A stretch of 64,000 nucleotides of DNA from Azorinus chamasolen. Its lineage: Eukaryota; Mollusca; Bivalvia; Cardiida; Solecurtidae. Made by a program: the position numbers and the translations under genes. The notes under the pieces were generated by a model. The model made no database searches, was not told where the DNA came from, and saw nothing but the letters and a program-made list of their open reading frames with translations. The DNA is taken from assembly GCA_963576725.1 (NCBI GenBank), contig OY755240.1:14500378-14564377 (forward strand), written 5' to 3'. Of the stretch, positions 10,242 to 20,051 are shown piece after piece. The first letter of the stretch is position 1; each line of letters begins with the position of its first letter.

Positions 10242-10369
10242 TACATGTATATGCAAACAGTTTGGATCCAGATAAGATTACCAGTGACCCAATGTCTCAG
10301 TAACTCAGAACATTAACTGTTTGTTTCTGTGTTCATGATTTTGAAAGAAAAGGGGGAAATTAACCCTTT

Positions 10370-10590
10370 CTTCTATAAATAAGCCTTTCTACGCCTCTGT
10401 AAAAGTCACTTAATGAAACCATTGTGATAAAATAGAGCATTTGCTCCTATAGGAGCATATGCTCTATTTATCACAATGGTTCCAAGCTACAAAATTCTAA
10501 AAAAAAATCCTTTTCTCTAGTAAATGCTCCTTTTTGGTAGATTCATTCAAAGAGGTTGGGTCTAAAAATAGCCTATGGAGGAAAAGGTAA
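10370..10590 (+). mobile_element. TTAA-C MITE
   Basis: TTAA at the left, gtaa at the right. The left end (ccctttcttctataaataag) is B-like, while the hairpin and right half (gaggttgggtctaaaaatag) are C-type, so the copy looks recombinant. Confidence 0.8.
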
Positions 10591-10897
10591 ATCAAATGAA
10601 AATTGTACCAGACAACAGATTTTGGCAGTGAAAGAGTTAATCCCTTCCTTTATATATACACTTATTCACGCATTTGCAAAGAGTGCAGACCCAGATCAGA
10701 CGGTTCCTGGAGTTCTGATGAAATATGGAAAGTGGAACATTGCAGCCATTTTAGAAAGTAAAAAAAAATCTATCATAAATTCCATTAGCAAACAGAGCAG
10801 ACCCTGATCAGACAGCTCCAATAGAATTTGTTTGACCTGGGTCTACTCTGTTTGCTAATGCATGAAAAGTCGTTCATAAGAAGCAAAGGGTTTACCA

Positions 10898-11143
10898 TTA
10901 ACCCTTTCCCTCATATAAACGTGTTTTCACGCATTTGCAAACAGAAGACCCAGATCAGACCGCTCCTAGAGGAGCCGTCTGATTAGGGTCTGCTCTGTTT
11001 GCTAATAGAATTTGATAGATCTGTTTCTTTACTTTCTAAAATGTCTACAATATCCCACCTTCCATATTTCTTTATAGCTATTTTGTTAATGAATATTCTA
11101 AGTATTGAAATTTGGCCTAAATACAGAACATGGAAAGGGTTAA
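10898..11143 (+). mobile_element. TTAA-A MITE (246 bp)
   Basis: TTAA stands on both sides; ends ccctttccctcatataaacg and catggaaaggg. The hairpin centre is gctcctagaggagc. A degenerate A element in the opposite sense precedes it (10641-10890). Confidence 0.9.
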
Positions 11144-11212
11144 TCAGAGTCTACACTGTTAGTTACTGTGTTGGTCTAATTTAAAAGTGTCAAAATAATA
11201 TGAAATTGAGTA

Positions 11213-11401
11213 TAGTAAAACCCCTCTAAACCGGAGTAGAGAAAAAATTAGATACTTTTAGGCAGGTGGCTGCTTAATGCAGGGTGAAAACCATGCAGAA
11301 AGCTCCTAGAGGGCTTTCACTCTGCATTAAACTGCCACCTGTCTCCAAGATCGATACGTATGCTATATTTAACGTCGGGTTTAGAGGTTTTAACCGTACT
11401 G
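11213..11401. mobile_element. TA-P MITE
   Basis: It begins tagtaaaacccctctaaacc and ends gtttagaggttttaaccg. The inner hairpin is gcaggtggctgcttaatgca...tgcattaaactgccacctg. Confidence 0.75.
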
Positions 11402-11473
11402 ATAATTAACAACCTAGAAGAGAGAGGAGAATGAATATTCAAAGGGTATAACCTGCATTGTTTTAAGAATCGT

Positions 11474-11739
11474 TTAACCCTTTACTCCATAGATATATGC
11501 ATCTAAATGCCTTTGCAAACTGAGTAAACTCTGATCAGATGGCTCCTGTGGGTCTGTGGGTGCTGTCTGGCCAGGGCCTGCTCTGTTTGCTGATGGATTT
11601 ATATAGATTGGATTTTACAGTTTCTGCTAGTCATCATTTCAAATACTATTACATGTTTAAGTTAATCAATATACATGTATATAGACTATAATAACATACA
11701 TACAGTATTTACATGAATATTGATGGAGTAAATCGTTAA
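11474..11739 (+). mobile_element. TTAA-B MITE
   Basis: TTAA on both sides; ends ccctttactccatagat and attgatggagtaaatcg. The hairpin is partly decayed. Confidence 0.85.
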
Positions 11740-11786
11740 CTGCAACAGATAATGCTAGTTATTTTCAGATCATAAAACGCAATGGC

Positions 11787-12036
11787 TTAACCCTTTCCCT
11801 TATATAAACGTGTTTTCACGCATCTGCAAACAGAGTAGACCCAGATCAGACAGCTCCTAGAGGAGCCGTCTGATCAGGGTCTGCTCTGTTTGCTAATGGA
11901 ATTTGATAGAGCTGTTTCTTTACTTTCTAAAATTGCTGCAATGTTCAACCTTCAACATTTCAAAATAACTATTTTGCCTAATAACATTGAGTATGTATTT
12001 GAATTTGGACTAAATATGGAACAGGGAAAGGGTTAA
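11787..12036 (+). mobile_element. TTAA-A MITE (250 bp)
   Basis: TTAA on both sides; ends ccctttcccttatataaacg and gaacagggaaaggg. The hairpin centre is gctcctagaggagc. One of the cleanest A copies. Confidence 0.9.
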
Positions 12037-12138
12037 TTTTCGTCAGTAACCACAATAAACATTTTTTTTAGAAGGACTTGTTTGCTGCAGCTTTGATATG
12101 TTTTTTTTTTTCCATAACCTCTTTTATTAAGTTGGAAA

Positions 12139-12379
12139 TTAAGCCTTTACTCCATGAATGTTCATGTAAGAAATAATGACTTCATGAATATTAATTAGTT
12201 TAATTGTTATTATACCACATGGACACAGAAATATGTGGCCATGGCAGAAATTGTGAAATCATATTTTTATTATGTCATTAGCTAACAGAGCAGACCCTGA
12301 TCAAATTGCTCCTATAGGAACCCCGTCCGATCTGGGTTTACACTGTTTGCAAAGGCGTATTTATGGAGTAATGGGTTAA
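12139..12379 (-). mobile_element. TTAA-B MITE
   Basis: TTAA on both sides; gcctttactccatgaatg at the left and tttatggagtaatggg at the right. It ends 70 bp before the next PPIP5K acceptor. Confidence 0.85.
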
Positions 12380-12449
12380 TAGATCTTTGATGTATTATCA
12401 ATGGTCAATGTTAAATAAGGAGTAAAAACATTATTTTATTACATTTTAG

Positions 12450-13076
12450 ATCAAGAAGCCCATAGAAAATGCAGACAGTGATGCTACGAAAGGAGAAAAT
12501 AAGATCACAGAGGCTATTAAGGAAGAAAGTCTAACAGATGAAATCACTCCTCCTGAGCAAGAAGTGAAAGTCTTAGTTAATGACAACAGTACTAGTGAGT
12601 TGAAGCTGGGATCTGCTGAAACTCCAGAAACACAAGCTGAGGAGGTAGGGAAAGGCTTGAAACATGATCAAGCAGAGACAGTGGACCGCCCTGATGGTAT
12701 AAAAAGTGGCCCTGGTGAAACTAGACAATCTCAGAAGGACAAAGGTGTTGATAATGTAGGGAAAGGTGGTGAACAATATGATGGTGAAAAAGATACTGTT
12801 GAAGTGAGTTGTACTCAGAGTAAAGAAACTGGTAGTGATCAGAAACATGTTAGTGACTTTTGTGAAGCAAACAAGTCAAAATCAGAAAATATTGTGAAAA
12901 TTGATGACTTAACTGCATCAGCAAATGAGAGTGATGACACAAATAATAAAGAAGAGAGTGAAGATCTTGAAACTCTACTCATAGGTGGACAGAGTGATAA
13001 GCTTAGTGACAATACTTCTGAAGAGAAAGCTTCAGACGATGAGCAGTCAAAAACCTTAACAGAAGCATCAGTACAA
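12450..13076 (+). CDS. PPIP5K: PPIP5K exon: 209-residue acidic disordered tail
   Basis: The acceptor is acattttag at 12448-12449 and the donor caa/gtaaga at 13077. It holds exactly 209 codons, phase 0/0, open throughout and much the longest open stretch on this strand near any exon. The peptide begins IKKPIENADSDATKGENKIT and is rich in Glu, Asp, Lys, Ser, Thr and Gly with few hydrophobics (for example ESDDTNNKEESEDLETLL), so it is predicted to be disordered. No domain is recognised. Vertebrate PPIP5Ks also have long low-complexity tails here but no obvious match, so the exon looks lineage-specific. Its place in the gene rests on strand, phase and splice sites. Confidence 0.8.
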
Positions 13077-13742
13077 GTAAGATAACATTGGAAGGTTTTA
13101 CTGGAGCCCACTGCAGGGCTTTAGATAAAAGAAAACCAAACATTTCCAATTTTCTTCATTTCTTAGCCAAACCAATTGTTTTGACTTTGACTACTCAATA
13201 ACCCTTTACTCCATAAATATGCCTTTCCACGCCTTTGCAAACAGAGTTTTACGTAACAGCTTTCTCGGAAGTGGTCGGAGAATCGCGAATAGGGCGAACA
13301 GTTACGAAACTAAAACCCAACCCAATTAAAACTGAAACTTCAGTTAGTAAAACCGGGATCGGCAATATCAAACACATGGATGTTTTGCCATTATAAACAG
13401 TAATTGGATGGGGCTTTTTGCGATATACTACTTTTCAGCATATAAATAAATGAGTTTTGTATATTTTAAGTGTTTATAAAAAGCGTCAAATGTAGGGACA
13501 TCCCTTGTAAACTAAACACATATTATATAAATATCCTAAAAAGTCAGGTAAGACATTAACCTACAACATTAATGCACCACTTGTACCGCTAAAAAGGTTA
13601 ACGGTATAAAATAACACAAAGCTGAATGGATAAAAGCAGTACAATGGCACATGTTTACTTGTACGTTTTAAAGGAAAGAGCCTTAAGGATCCTAAAAATA
13701 CTTTCCGCCTTTTATACATACGAGTTAAAGTACTTGCAAAAG

Positions 13743-13747
13743 TTGTA
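13743..13747 (+). repeat. Target-site duplication TTGTA, left
   Basis: TTGTA precedes the foldback element and is repeated directly after it at 17810-17814. Removing the element and one copy rejoins the LINE sequence (minus strand gatc-TACAA-ctttt). Confidence 0.8.
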
Positions 13748-14426
13748 CACACCGTCCAATCGATTATGGTTACCCCATCGATAAAGCTGTGGTTACCTCG
13801 GGCAGCGAGAGTCGATTAAAACGGCGAGTTTGTATTTTGCTCCTAAAGACTCCTATTTTCAGAAGACCGCACTTCTTTGTATGCAGCCGTAAAAAGCAGT
13901 GTTAGCCGAACATGTTGGTGTAATATTTTCCCAATAGCATGCAGAATGGTGTATTAAATCAGTGAATTAACGTGGATCAATATGCCAAAACACCATTTTT
14001 CCTTTTTTGGGACTGAATATCTCCGATATATGACAAACTCACGTTAATCCAACGATGTTGAACGTAAATCGAAGTATTTTTCTGTCTTTCCTTTGACTAT
14101 CATCTTGCTTCGTTCAAAATTCAGGTAGTTACAAGTGTTTTCGTGAACTGAATTGATGCTCGAATGGCTAAGGTTACCCAAATTTGAAAATTTGGTGGTT
14201 AAGGTTCACCCTAAATCTGGGCACATTTAGGCTAAAGTTACCCGACAACTAACGAATGCAGTGTTGCAGCACCTGAAGACACACACACGTCGTATGTTTC
14301 CCCTTGAACTTGAAACATAAGACCCAAAACTGTCATGTATATTCTGTAAATTGTATTTAGCCAATTATGTTCACAACAATTATTATTTCTAACGTGTGAA
14401 TCGAGTTTGTACAAAGACAACATTCA
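13748..14426 (+). repeat. Foldback element, left arm
   Basis: Reverse complement of 17135-17809 over nearly its full length, e.g. gggactgaatatctccgata here and tatcggagatattcagtccc at 17527. Confidence 0.85.
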
Positions 14427-15520
14427 ACAACGTAAGTTCACCTATATGATTTTACAATTAGGTGAGCTATCAACATGCATAAATGTATTTAACTCTATTG
14501 TAAGGACGGTTATTGATTTACTAAAACTATTCTCAATGCAAACACGGTATCAGATTTGTATATATACACAACTCATTTTGAGTATGTATGGATGAATTAC
14601 TTTTAAAGCCCAAATAATCGACCCGTTTATGCAAACGGAATTGCTTTTTCTAGAAAAGAGTCCTTTCCGCTACTAGAAATTGCACATATTGAAGCATGTT
14701 TTGCAAATCTCCTATGTGAAATCATTAATAAACACTTGATTCGTCCTCGCAAACATCTTCCAGGGTTCCCACGGACAGGGAAAAGTCAGGGAAAAATTAT
14801 TTTTTTTCAAGGTCAGGGAAAAGTCAGGGAATTTTTTAATTGGTCAGGGAAATTTGAAATTTGGCAAAAGTCAGGGAAAAGTCAGGGAATTTTGGAACCA
14901 AAGGATGAGAGCTGAGGAAATATGTCAAAAAGGAGAAAGAATGAAAATAAAAGGCTAAGACAGTTTCTTCAATTTTGACTAAACCAAACATCTTTATACA
15001 TAAATACTTGAATTGATCTGATCTAATATTTTGACCATTAAGGGCCTTTTTCAAAGATTATCATGTCAAAATACATGTCACATTTTTGTTACATGCATTC
15101 AGCCATAAAATCAAAGAGAGCATCTTTATATATTTGATTAGCTTTGTATATTTCACATCCAAATTTTATAGTATATCTGTCATGAAGTCTGTTAAAACAA
15201 AATCATTGGAGAATTCTGGCACCTCTGCAAGACTCCAGCATCCATTTTGACAGCAGTGCTAGAATAGGGCAGCAATGCTAGATATTGGACAGTCTACTGT
15301 AGTGTCTTCACTTGTTAGGACAGGCTGGGCAGCGGTGCTATATATTTGACATTCTACTGTACTGTCTTCACTTGTAAGGGCAGCAATATTTGGTCTGCTA
15401 TTATGAAAACTGAAAATGTAGACCCTTTTCTGACATCTACATAGACCCATTAAAAGGACCTATTTTTCCCAATTTGGGAAAAACATCCCAAGTGATGCAA
15501 AATTTTGATTAAATTGCAAA

Positions 15521-15665
15521 ACAAGAGGGCCTGAAAGGCCCTGATATCGCTCACCAGAAAATCAGAGGAGAATATTTTCAAAGTTTTCACCATGTGTTTC
15601 TATAGAAAACTAGCCAGCCCTGGGGCGGGGCCAATTTTGACCCCATTTTAATAGCATGCTGTATC
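15521..15665 (-). mobile_element. H2 Helentron-like element, 3' end fragment
   Basis: aacaagagggcctgaaaggc followed by cctgatatcgctcacc is the reverse complement of an H2 3' end (GGTGAGC, hairpin GGGCC/GGCCC, CTCTTGTT). It is nested in the CAGGGTTCCC element. Confidence 0.65.
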
Positions 15666-15723
15666 AGTGTCTTACAGACTGTATGACGTACTATATTAAA
15701 ATTCAGCTTACACAGAAAAACTG

Positions 15724-15981
15724 AAAGATTGACCATTTCTACCATAGATACACATTTTATCACCTTTGCAAACAGAATAGACCCATATCAGGCAGCTCCT
15801 GTAGGAGCTGTCTGATCAGGGTCTACTCTGTTTGCTTAGAAAAATATCATAAATCTGAGTTTTTACTGTAGTCTACTGCCAAAATATTTCTTAACTTTGC
15901 TTTAAAAAAAATAAAATTTTACTTAATTATATATTCATAGTAGATGGAGTCTATAATAAAAAATCATGGAGGAAAGGGTTA
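15724..15981 (+). mobile_element. TTAA-type MITE remnant
   Basis: It starts at ttgaccatttctaccatag, has hairpin cctttgcaaacagaatagac...gtctactctgtttgctta centred on gctcctgtaggagc, and ends catggaggaaagggttaa. Nested in the CAGGGTTCCC element. Confidence 0.7.
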
Positions 15982-16441
15982 AGAGAGGTAGAAAATATTC
16001 AAGCTACTTTATACTTTGGATGCATATTAGGACATGTTTGGCATCCTGCATGTAACATTCAATATTGAGCAATTAAAAATGAAAAAGTCAGAAACATTTT
16101 TTTTAAAATGATCAAAACACTACTGCTGTATATATAGTTGTCATAAAGAGAGAGGTGGTAAGGATTGGTTGATGGGGAGGACGGAGGCCAACATTTATTG
16201 ATCATGCTCATAGATGACCAATTAAACTTAATCTGTTAACATGGGGTCAGGGAAAATTGAAATTCGGTCAGGGAAAAGTCAGTGAAAAGTCAGGGAATTT
16301 TATATTTTCTGTTTTGTGGGAACCCTGTCTTCATCGTCACACTTTTCCAAGTATTTTTGTTATTCAGACAGTATAAATCGAGCTAGATCTAATACTTGAC
16401 GCATTGGTTTGTTTCTTCGAAGACAAAGTGTTATATCTACA

Positions 16442-16717
16442 TTATGAAATTGATTTGGCTATGCCTCTTTTTCTGCCGTCACTGTCCTTGAAAATACCAA
16501 CACGGTTATCAGACGACACAAACACATCACCATCAATAGGTATAATGTGTTCGTATGTTTTGGTCCTATACCCCAAAGCACCAGATGATTCGTCCAGTTC
16601 TAGTTCTCTATACTTTAAACATACAGAATCGTGTGCTTCAATTAGATGATCGATGCTATCTGGAAATGCATTGTGTTTCATATAGCAGTAATAACATTGG
16701 TACATGCAGCGCTCCAT
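16442..16717 (-). CDS. Small C2H2 zinc-finger ORF in foldback-element loop
   Basis: A 91-codon ORF with ATG and stop, in the single-copy loop on the minus strand. Near the N-terminus CYYC and HLIEAH form C8-x2-C11-x12-H24-x4-H29, a normal C2H2 spacing. The rest includes YRELELDESSGALGYRTKTY and VFVSSDNRVGIF, acidic and not recognised. Upstream on the same strand, tttgctttcacag (acceptor dinucleotide 16735-16734) lies 16 bases before the ATG, so the ORF could be a coding exon preceded by an untranslated exon. It may be an element-encoded protein of unknown role; chance cannot be excluded for an ORF this short. Confidence 0.4.
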   Translation of the reverse strand: MERCMYQCYYCYMKHNAFPDSIDHLIEAHDSVCLKYRELELDESSGALGYRTKTYEHIIPIDGDVFVSSDNRVGIFKDSDGRKRGIAKSIS

Positions 16718-17134
16718 GGTTATGGTTGTTAACCTGTGAAAGCAAATGGAATTCAGTAAATGCTCAATAGATTTTGGTGGTGTTGTTTTTGCTGAATAAC
16801 TTTCATTTTGAAAACTATTAGCACGGGAATGATGGATCTATTCAACACTAGACAAACTCCTTACAGTATAAATACAGTATAAGGGGTTAGCGTAGTTTTG
16901 CGTGTAGACCCAGGTTAAAAGTCTCCTGACTGCTTGCAATGCTATGAGCAATGAAGATATTTTAATACAAAATGAAAAAATAGGTATAATAAAGATATGC
17001 AGTACCGACACAAACCAAGTGTCACATGATAAATATAGCATCCGACCTGTGTTTACATGTTTTGTGCTTCAATACAAAGAATTGTTTTTTTAAACAATAA
17101 ATAGGGGAATAATTACTGTGAGAAATCGATCAGG

Positions 17135-17809
17135 TTGTACGTCTTTGTACAAACTCAATTTACACGTTAGAAATAATAATTGTAGTGAACATAACTGGCT
17201 AGACACAAGTAACAGAATATACATGACAGTTGTGGGTCTTATGTTTCAAGTTCAAGGGAAACAACTACGACGTGTGTGTCTTTAGATGCTGTAATATTGC
17301 ATATGTTAGTTGTCGGTAAACCTTAGCCTAAATGCGCCCAGAATTAGGGTGAACCTTAGCCATCAATTTTTCAAAATTGGGTAACCTTAGCCATTTGATC
17401 ATCAACTCAGTACACGAAAATACCTGTAACTACCTTGATTTTGAACAAAGCAATATGATATACATAGGATGGACAGAAAAGTACTTTGATTTACCTTCGA
17501 CATCGTTGGATTAACGTGAGTTTGTCATATATCGGAGATATTCAGTCCCAAAGAAAGGAAAATGGTGTTTTGGCATATTGATCCACGTTGATTCACTGAT
17601 TTAATACACCATTCTGCATGCTATTGGGAAAATATTACACCAACATGTTCGGCAAACACTGCTTTTTACGGCTGCATTCAAAGAAGTGTCGATCTTCTGA
17701 AAATAGGAGTCTGTCGGTGCAAAATACAAACTCACCGTTTTAATCGACTCGCTGCCCGAGGTAACCACAGCTTTATCGATGGGGTAACCATAATCGATTG
17801 GACGGTGTG
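17135..17809 (-). repeat. Foldback element, right arm
   Basis: Reverse complement of the left arm; ends ...gtaaccataatcgattggacggtgtg. The inner edge is near gtacgtctttgtacaaactc. Confidence 0.85.
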
Positions 17810-17814
17810 TTGTA

Positions 17815-18465
17815 GATCATAACAATTCATTAGAAATTTCAATTTCTCTACAGATGGCATTTTCACAAAAGCATAGTTCAGTGTCAATGCTTTTGCAAAC
17901 GGGTCATATCTACAGTCTGAATAAAGGCTAGAGTCTTTAAGAAAATGGACCTCGTCCTCGACTTTATGAGATGAGCACAGTTTACAAATGCGCTCTCTTT
18001 GGGGCACTTTTGGTCTAGCATACCGACCCGTTTCTACAAAGAATGGAAGAGAACATGACCTAAATTTAAACAATGTCCGACGGTGGTCTCTTGATAAGGG
18101 TAGTGTACAGTAATATTCTGTATGTAAGTCATACTTATATTGTCTGTAAGTTCTGAGTTTATCAGATTTATCTAACTCTTTCTTCAATTGATTAACATCT
18201 GCTGAACTCAGTGTCTGTTTCAGCCAAGGTTTACCAGAGTTTTAAACACTTTGAACTATATCTAAGCACCCATGTCTGGAAGCTATGCTGAGGACACGTG
18301 ATTCCCGGCTCCTATTTACATGTTTAGACCACAAATGAACCTGCTGAATCAGCCTAGAGGGCGGAAGCCTGCCAAGTTTCATATACATCCGAAAAGATTC
18401 TGCTTTCGCATTAACTCCGGCAGATACCCAACCCATGTCTACATGATTATACAGTTTTTGCCACA
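17815..18465 (-). pseudogene. LINE ORF2 C-terminal remnant
   Basis: Read on the minus strand, two frames cover it. The first (18242-18465) includes LGRLPPSRLIQQVHLWSKHV; the second (down to 17815) includes FKFRSCSLPFFVETGRYARP and ERICKLCSSHKVEDEVHFL. The pattern F+SxxxPxxVETGRYxxPxVPxxERxCxxC...VEDExHFL is typical of the region after the RT in CR1/Jockey-type and related LINEs. The frame is broken near 18240. Residues after MNCYDLQ come from the inserted foldback element, not the LINE. Confidence 0.65.
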
Positions 18466-18663
18466 TATGGCCAAACAAAAAATCCTTTGTCCATGTGCTA
18501 TTGTAATAAATTAATCAAATTAATATTCAAGATGTCATTATTTCTTACATGAATATTCACATAGGAAAGGGTTAATATGCATACATTAAAGGGTTACAAT
18601 ATATTTTGTTTGGCATCACATTGAGGTGATCATGTTGAAGACTTGATTCTGTCCCTATTTCAG

Positions 18664-18747
18664 GAGAGCAGACTGGTGCCCGGTACTCACTCCCCTGATC
18701 CTGATATACCAGAGTGGGACTGGGGAGACTCTTCAAGTGCTGACAAG
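18664..18747 (+). CDS. PPIP5K: PPIP5K exon: tail segment
   Basis: The acceptor is ccctatttcag at 18662-18663 and the donor aag/gtatag at 18748. It holds 28 codons, phase 0/0. It encodes ESRLVPGTHSPDPDIPEWDW and GDSSSADK. The Pro/Asp/Ser-rich, Trp-containing stretch is in frame with the exons on either side. No domain; similarity to vertebrate tails is not evident. Confidence 0.75.
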
Positions 18748-18789
18748 GTATAGTATATGTAGAGTAAATGACAGAAGATATTGAGAGAA

Positions 18790-18915
18790 TATCATTATCA
18801 TCATCACCATCACCATCATCATCACCATTATTACTTTCTTTTCACAAAGGTTTAAGTCTTCAAACAATAAAAATTGAAATGTATGACTTGTATACTTACT
18901 TGTTCTCTTCATTTA

Positions 18916-18948
<33 letters not shown>

Positions 18949-18950
18949 TA
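18790..18950 (+). repeat. (ATC/CAT)n microsatellites
   Basis: Two runs: about 18790-18829 (atcatcatcacc mix) and 18916-18950 (pure cat/atc triplets). They make Ser- or His-run phantom ORFs. Confidence 0.9.
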
Positions 18951-19240
18951 CCACTTTTTTTTAATTTCTTCTTCTTGTGCTTCTTTTTATCTTACTTCAT
19001 ATTTTAAAACACATCATTTAAGAAATGTCACAGAAATACATGGTAATTCCAATTATTAGTGTGAAATAAAAGCATAATTATACCATCTTAAACAATATCC
19101 TTACTAAATTCTATTTTAGTTTCATTACAGTCTATCTAAGGTGCACATGGTTCTAAAGTACATGTACATTGATACATGATTAAATATGTTGAAAAGATAG
19201 TTTCTTTTGTCAAAATGACTGGTGCATAATGTCCATAATA

Positions 19241-19436
19241 TTATCCCATTCCTTCATAGGCTAGTTTTAGATCCAACCTCTTTGAATAAATCTACCTAAA
19301 AGAGCATTAGTTTTACTTGATTTTTTTTATTAAGTTATGTAAAGTGTAGTATCAAGCCATTGTGATAAATCACATTGGTTTCAAAGAGTGAATTTTACAT
19401 TGGCATCAAAAGGTGTCGATAAGTGGGAGTGGTTTA
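19241..19436 (-). mobile_element. TTAA-C MITE, degenerate
   Basis: ttatcccattccttcatagg at the left, gatccaacctctttgaataa inside, and only a short hairpin (attgtgataaatcacattgg). It ends about 28 bp upstream of the next exon. Confidence 0.65.
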
Positions 19437-19464
19437 TATCATGTTTTTCTTTACCCCTAAACAG

Positions 19465-19624
19465 CTGCATAGTCAGTCAGAGACAACCCTCGTATGTAGT
19501 GCAAGTGATGGGCAGTTTGAGAGGCAGTTCACCTCAGCCACGGATATGTCTCTGAGTCCTACCTCAGTGTCCAAACCTATCACAATCTCACAAGGAATCA
19601 CCAAGGAGAGAGCTCGTAAAGGAA
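19465..19624 (+). CDS. PPIP5K: PPIP5K exon: Ser/Thr-rich tail
   Basis: The acceptor is tacccctaaacag at 19463-19464 and the donor gga a/gtaagt at 19625. It has 160 nt, phase 0 in and phase 1 out. It encodes LHSQSETTLVCSASDGQFER and, after 33 further residues, ends in KERARKG. It is rich in Ser/Thr-Pro sites (LSPTSVSKP). The split codon completes as Ser with the next exon. Confidence 0.8.
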
Positions 19625-19732
19625 GTAAGTGACCTTGAAACATATACTGCATCCCAGATAAGATGCATACATTAAAACATTTCCAGGTTTAACTGCTTAA
19701 TTTCTCAACCAACCTCTATGTTGTGACTACTC

Positions 19733-20051
19733 TTTACCTTTCCCTCATCTTGATGCGGGTGCCGTCTGCATATAACTGAAATACTGTTGGTCGGATGTTA
19801 AACCCAACTCACTCACTCACTCATCTTGATGCCCCTGTAAAAGTCACTTTTTGAAACCATTTTGATATAAAGTAAAGCATTTGCTTTTTTGGAGCAAAAT
19901 TAATGCACAGTGGTTGCAAAGCTACACAATTCTAAAAAAATCCCCTTTTCTTGTATTTTTTTTTTCAGTTGATTTATTCAAATAGATTGAGTCTATTTAT
20001 TCAAATAGATTGAGTCTGAAAAAAGCTTACTGGTATTTGGGAATGGGTTAA
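19733..20051 (+). mobile_element. TTAA-C MITE carrying a SINE
   Basis: It begins ttacctttccctcatcttga and ends ttgggaatgggttaa. It is interrupted by the SINE at 19756-19820; part of the right half (tttattcaaatagattgagt) is tandemly duplicated. Confidence 0.7.
19756..19820 (+). mobile_element. 5'-truncated SINE, (CACT)n-type tail
   Basis: 65 bp ending gttaaacccaactcactcac, flanked by an 11-bp duplication TCATCTTGATG (19745-19755 and 19821-19831). The gaaatactgttg...gttaaaccc tail is common in molluscan SINEs. The tRNA-like head is absent. Confidence 0.75.

Larger units (their letters stand above)
9979..10640 (+). mobile_element. TTAA-G-like MITE containing TA-P and TTAA-C
   Basis: Outer ends TTAA-ctcttccactgccaatg and ttggcagtgaaagag-TTAA are inverted. 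Between them lie a TA-P element, a gcaaacagtttggatcc hairpin arm and a TTAA-C element. Confidence 0.65.
14761..16327. mobile_element. 1567-bp TIR element (CAGGGTTCCC), 5-bp TSD
   Basis: Ends CAGGGTTCCCAC and GTGGGAACCCTG are inverted, flanked by TCTTC at 14756-14760 and 16328-16332. Just inside each end are clusters of gtcagggaa / gtcagggaaaagtcaggga repeats. It lies in the loop of the foldback element. A shorter relative is at 32987. The ends resemble hAT-type CAGGG termini, but a 5-bp TSD is unusual for hAT outside the hAT5 group; no transposase is present. Confidence 0.8.
13748..17809. mobile_element. 4062-bp foldback element with ~680-bp inverted repeats
   Basis: The outer ends are perfect inverted repeats starting CACACCGTCCAATCGATTAT and ending with its complement ...GGACGGTGTG. 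The arms run 13748 to about 14426 and about 17135 to 17809, diverged by scattered substitutions. The arms contain several gg(t/c)taaggtt(c/a)acc-like motifs. A 5-bp duplication TTGTA flanks it. The loop holds a zinc-finger ORF on the minus strand and a nested 1.57-kb element. No transposase is recognised. TSD length and CAC-start recall Transib-like ends, but the TIR does not follow that consensus beyond CAC, so it is unclassified. Confidence 0.8.
13247..18465 (-). mobile_element. LINE 3' fragment, interrupted by a foldback element
   Basis: The minus-strand sequence occupies 17815-18465 and resumes at 13742 down to about 13247 (about 1.15 kb in total). The coding part is the C-terminal region that follows the reverse transcriptase in several non-LTR elements. 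The 5' part is missing, as usual for truncated LINEs. Edges within the MITE are approximate. Confidence 0.65.
13198..18575 (+). mobile_element. TTAA-B MITE opened by a multi-level insertion nest
   Basis: Left fragment 13198-13246 reads ataaccctttactccataaa up to gcaaacagag. The B sequence resumes near 18466 with atggccaaac and gtccatgtgctatt and ends at TTAA 18572-18575. The middle hairpin is lost. In between lie a LINE fragment, a foldback element and further insertions. Confidence 0.75.

Noticed and set aside
12573..13111. Minus-strand ORFs opposite the 209-codon exon
   Set aside because: Shadows of the low-complexity coding exon on the + strand.
13748..17809. Assigning the foldback element to Transib/ProtoRAG
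   Set aside because: TSD length and CAC start agree, but the TIR departs from the CACWRTG-type consensus, the TSD is not GC-rich and no RAG1-like core is present.
18792..18950. His- and Ser-run ORFs
   Set aside because: Translation of (CAT/ATC)n microsatellites.
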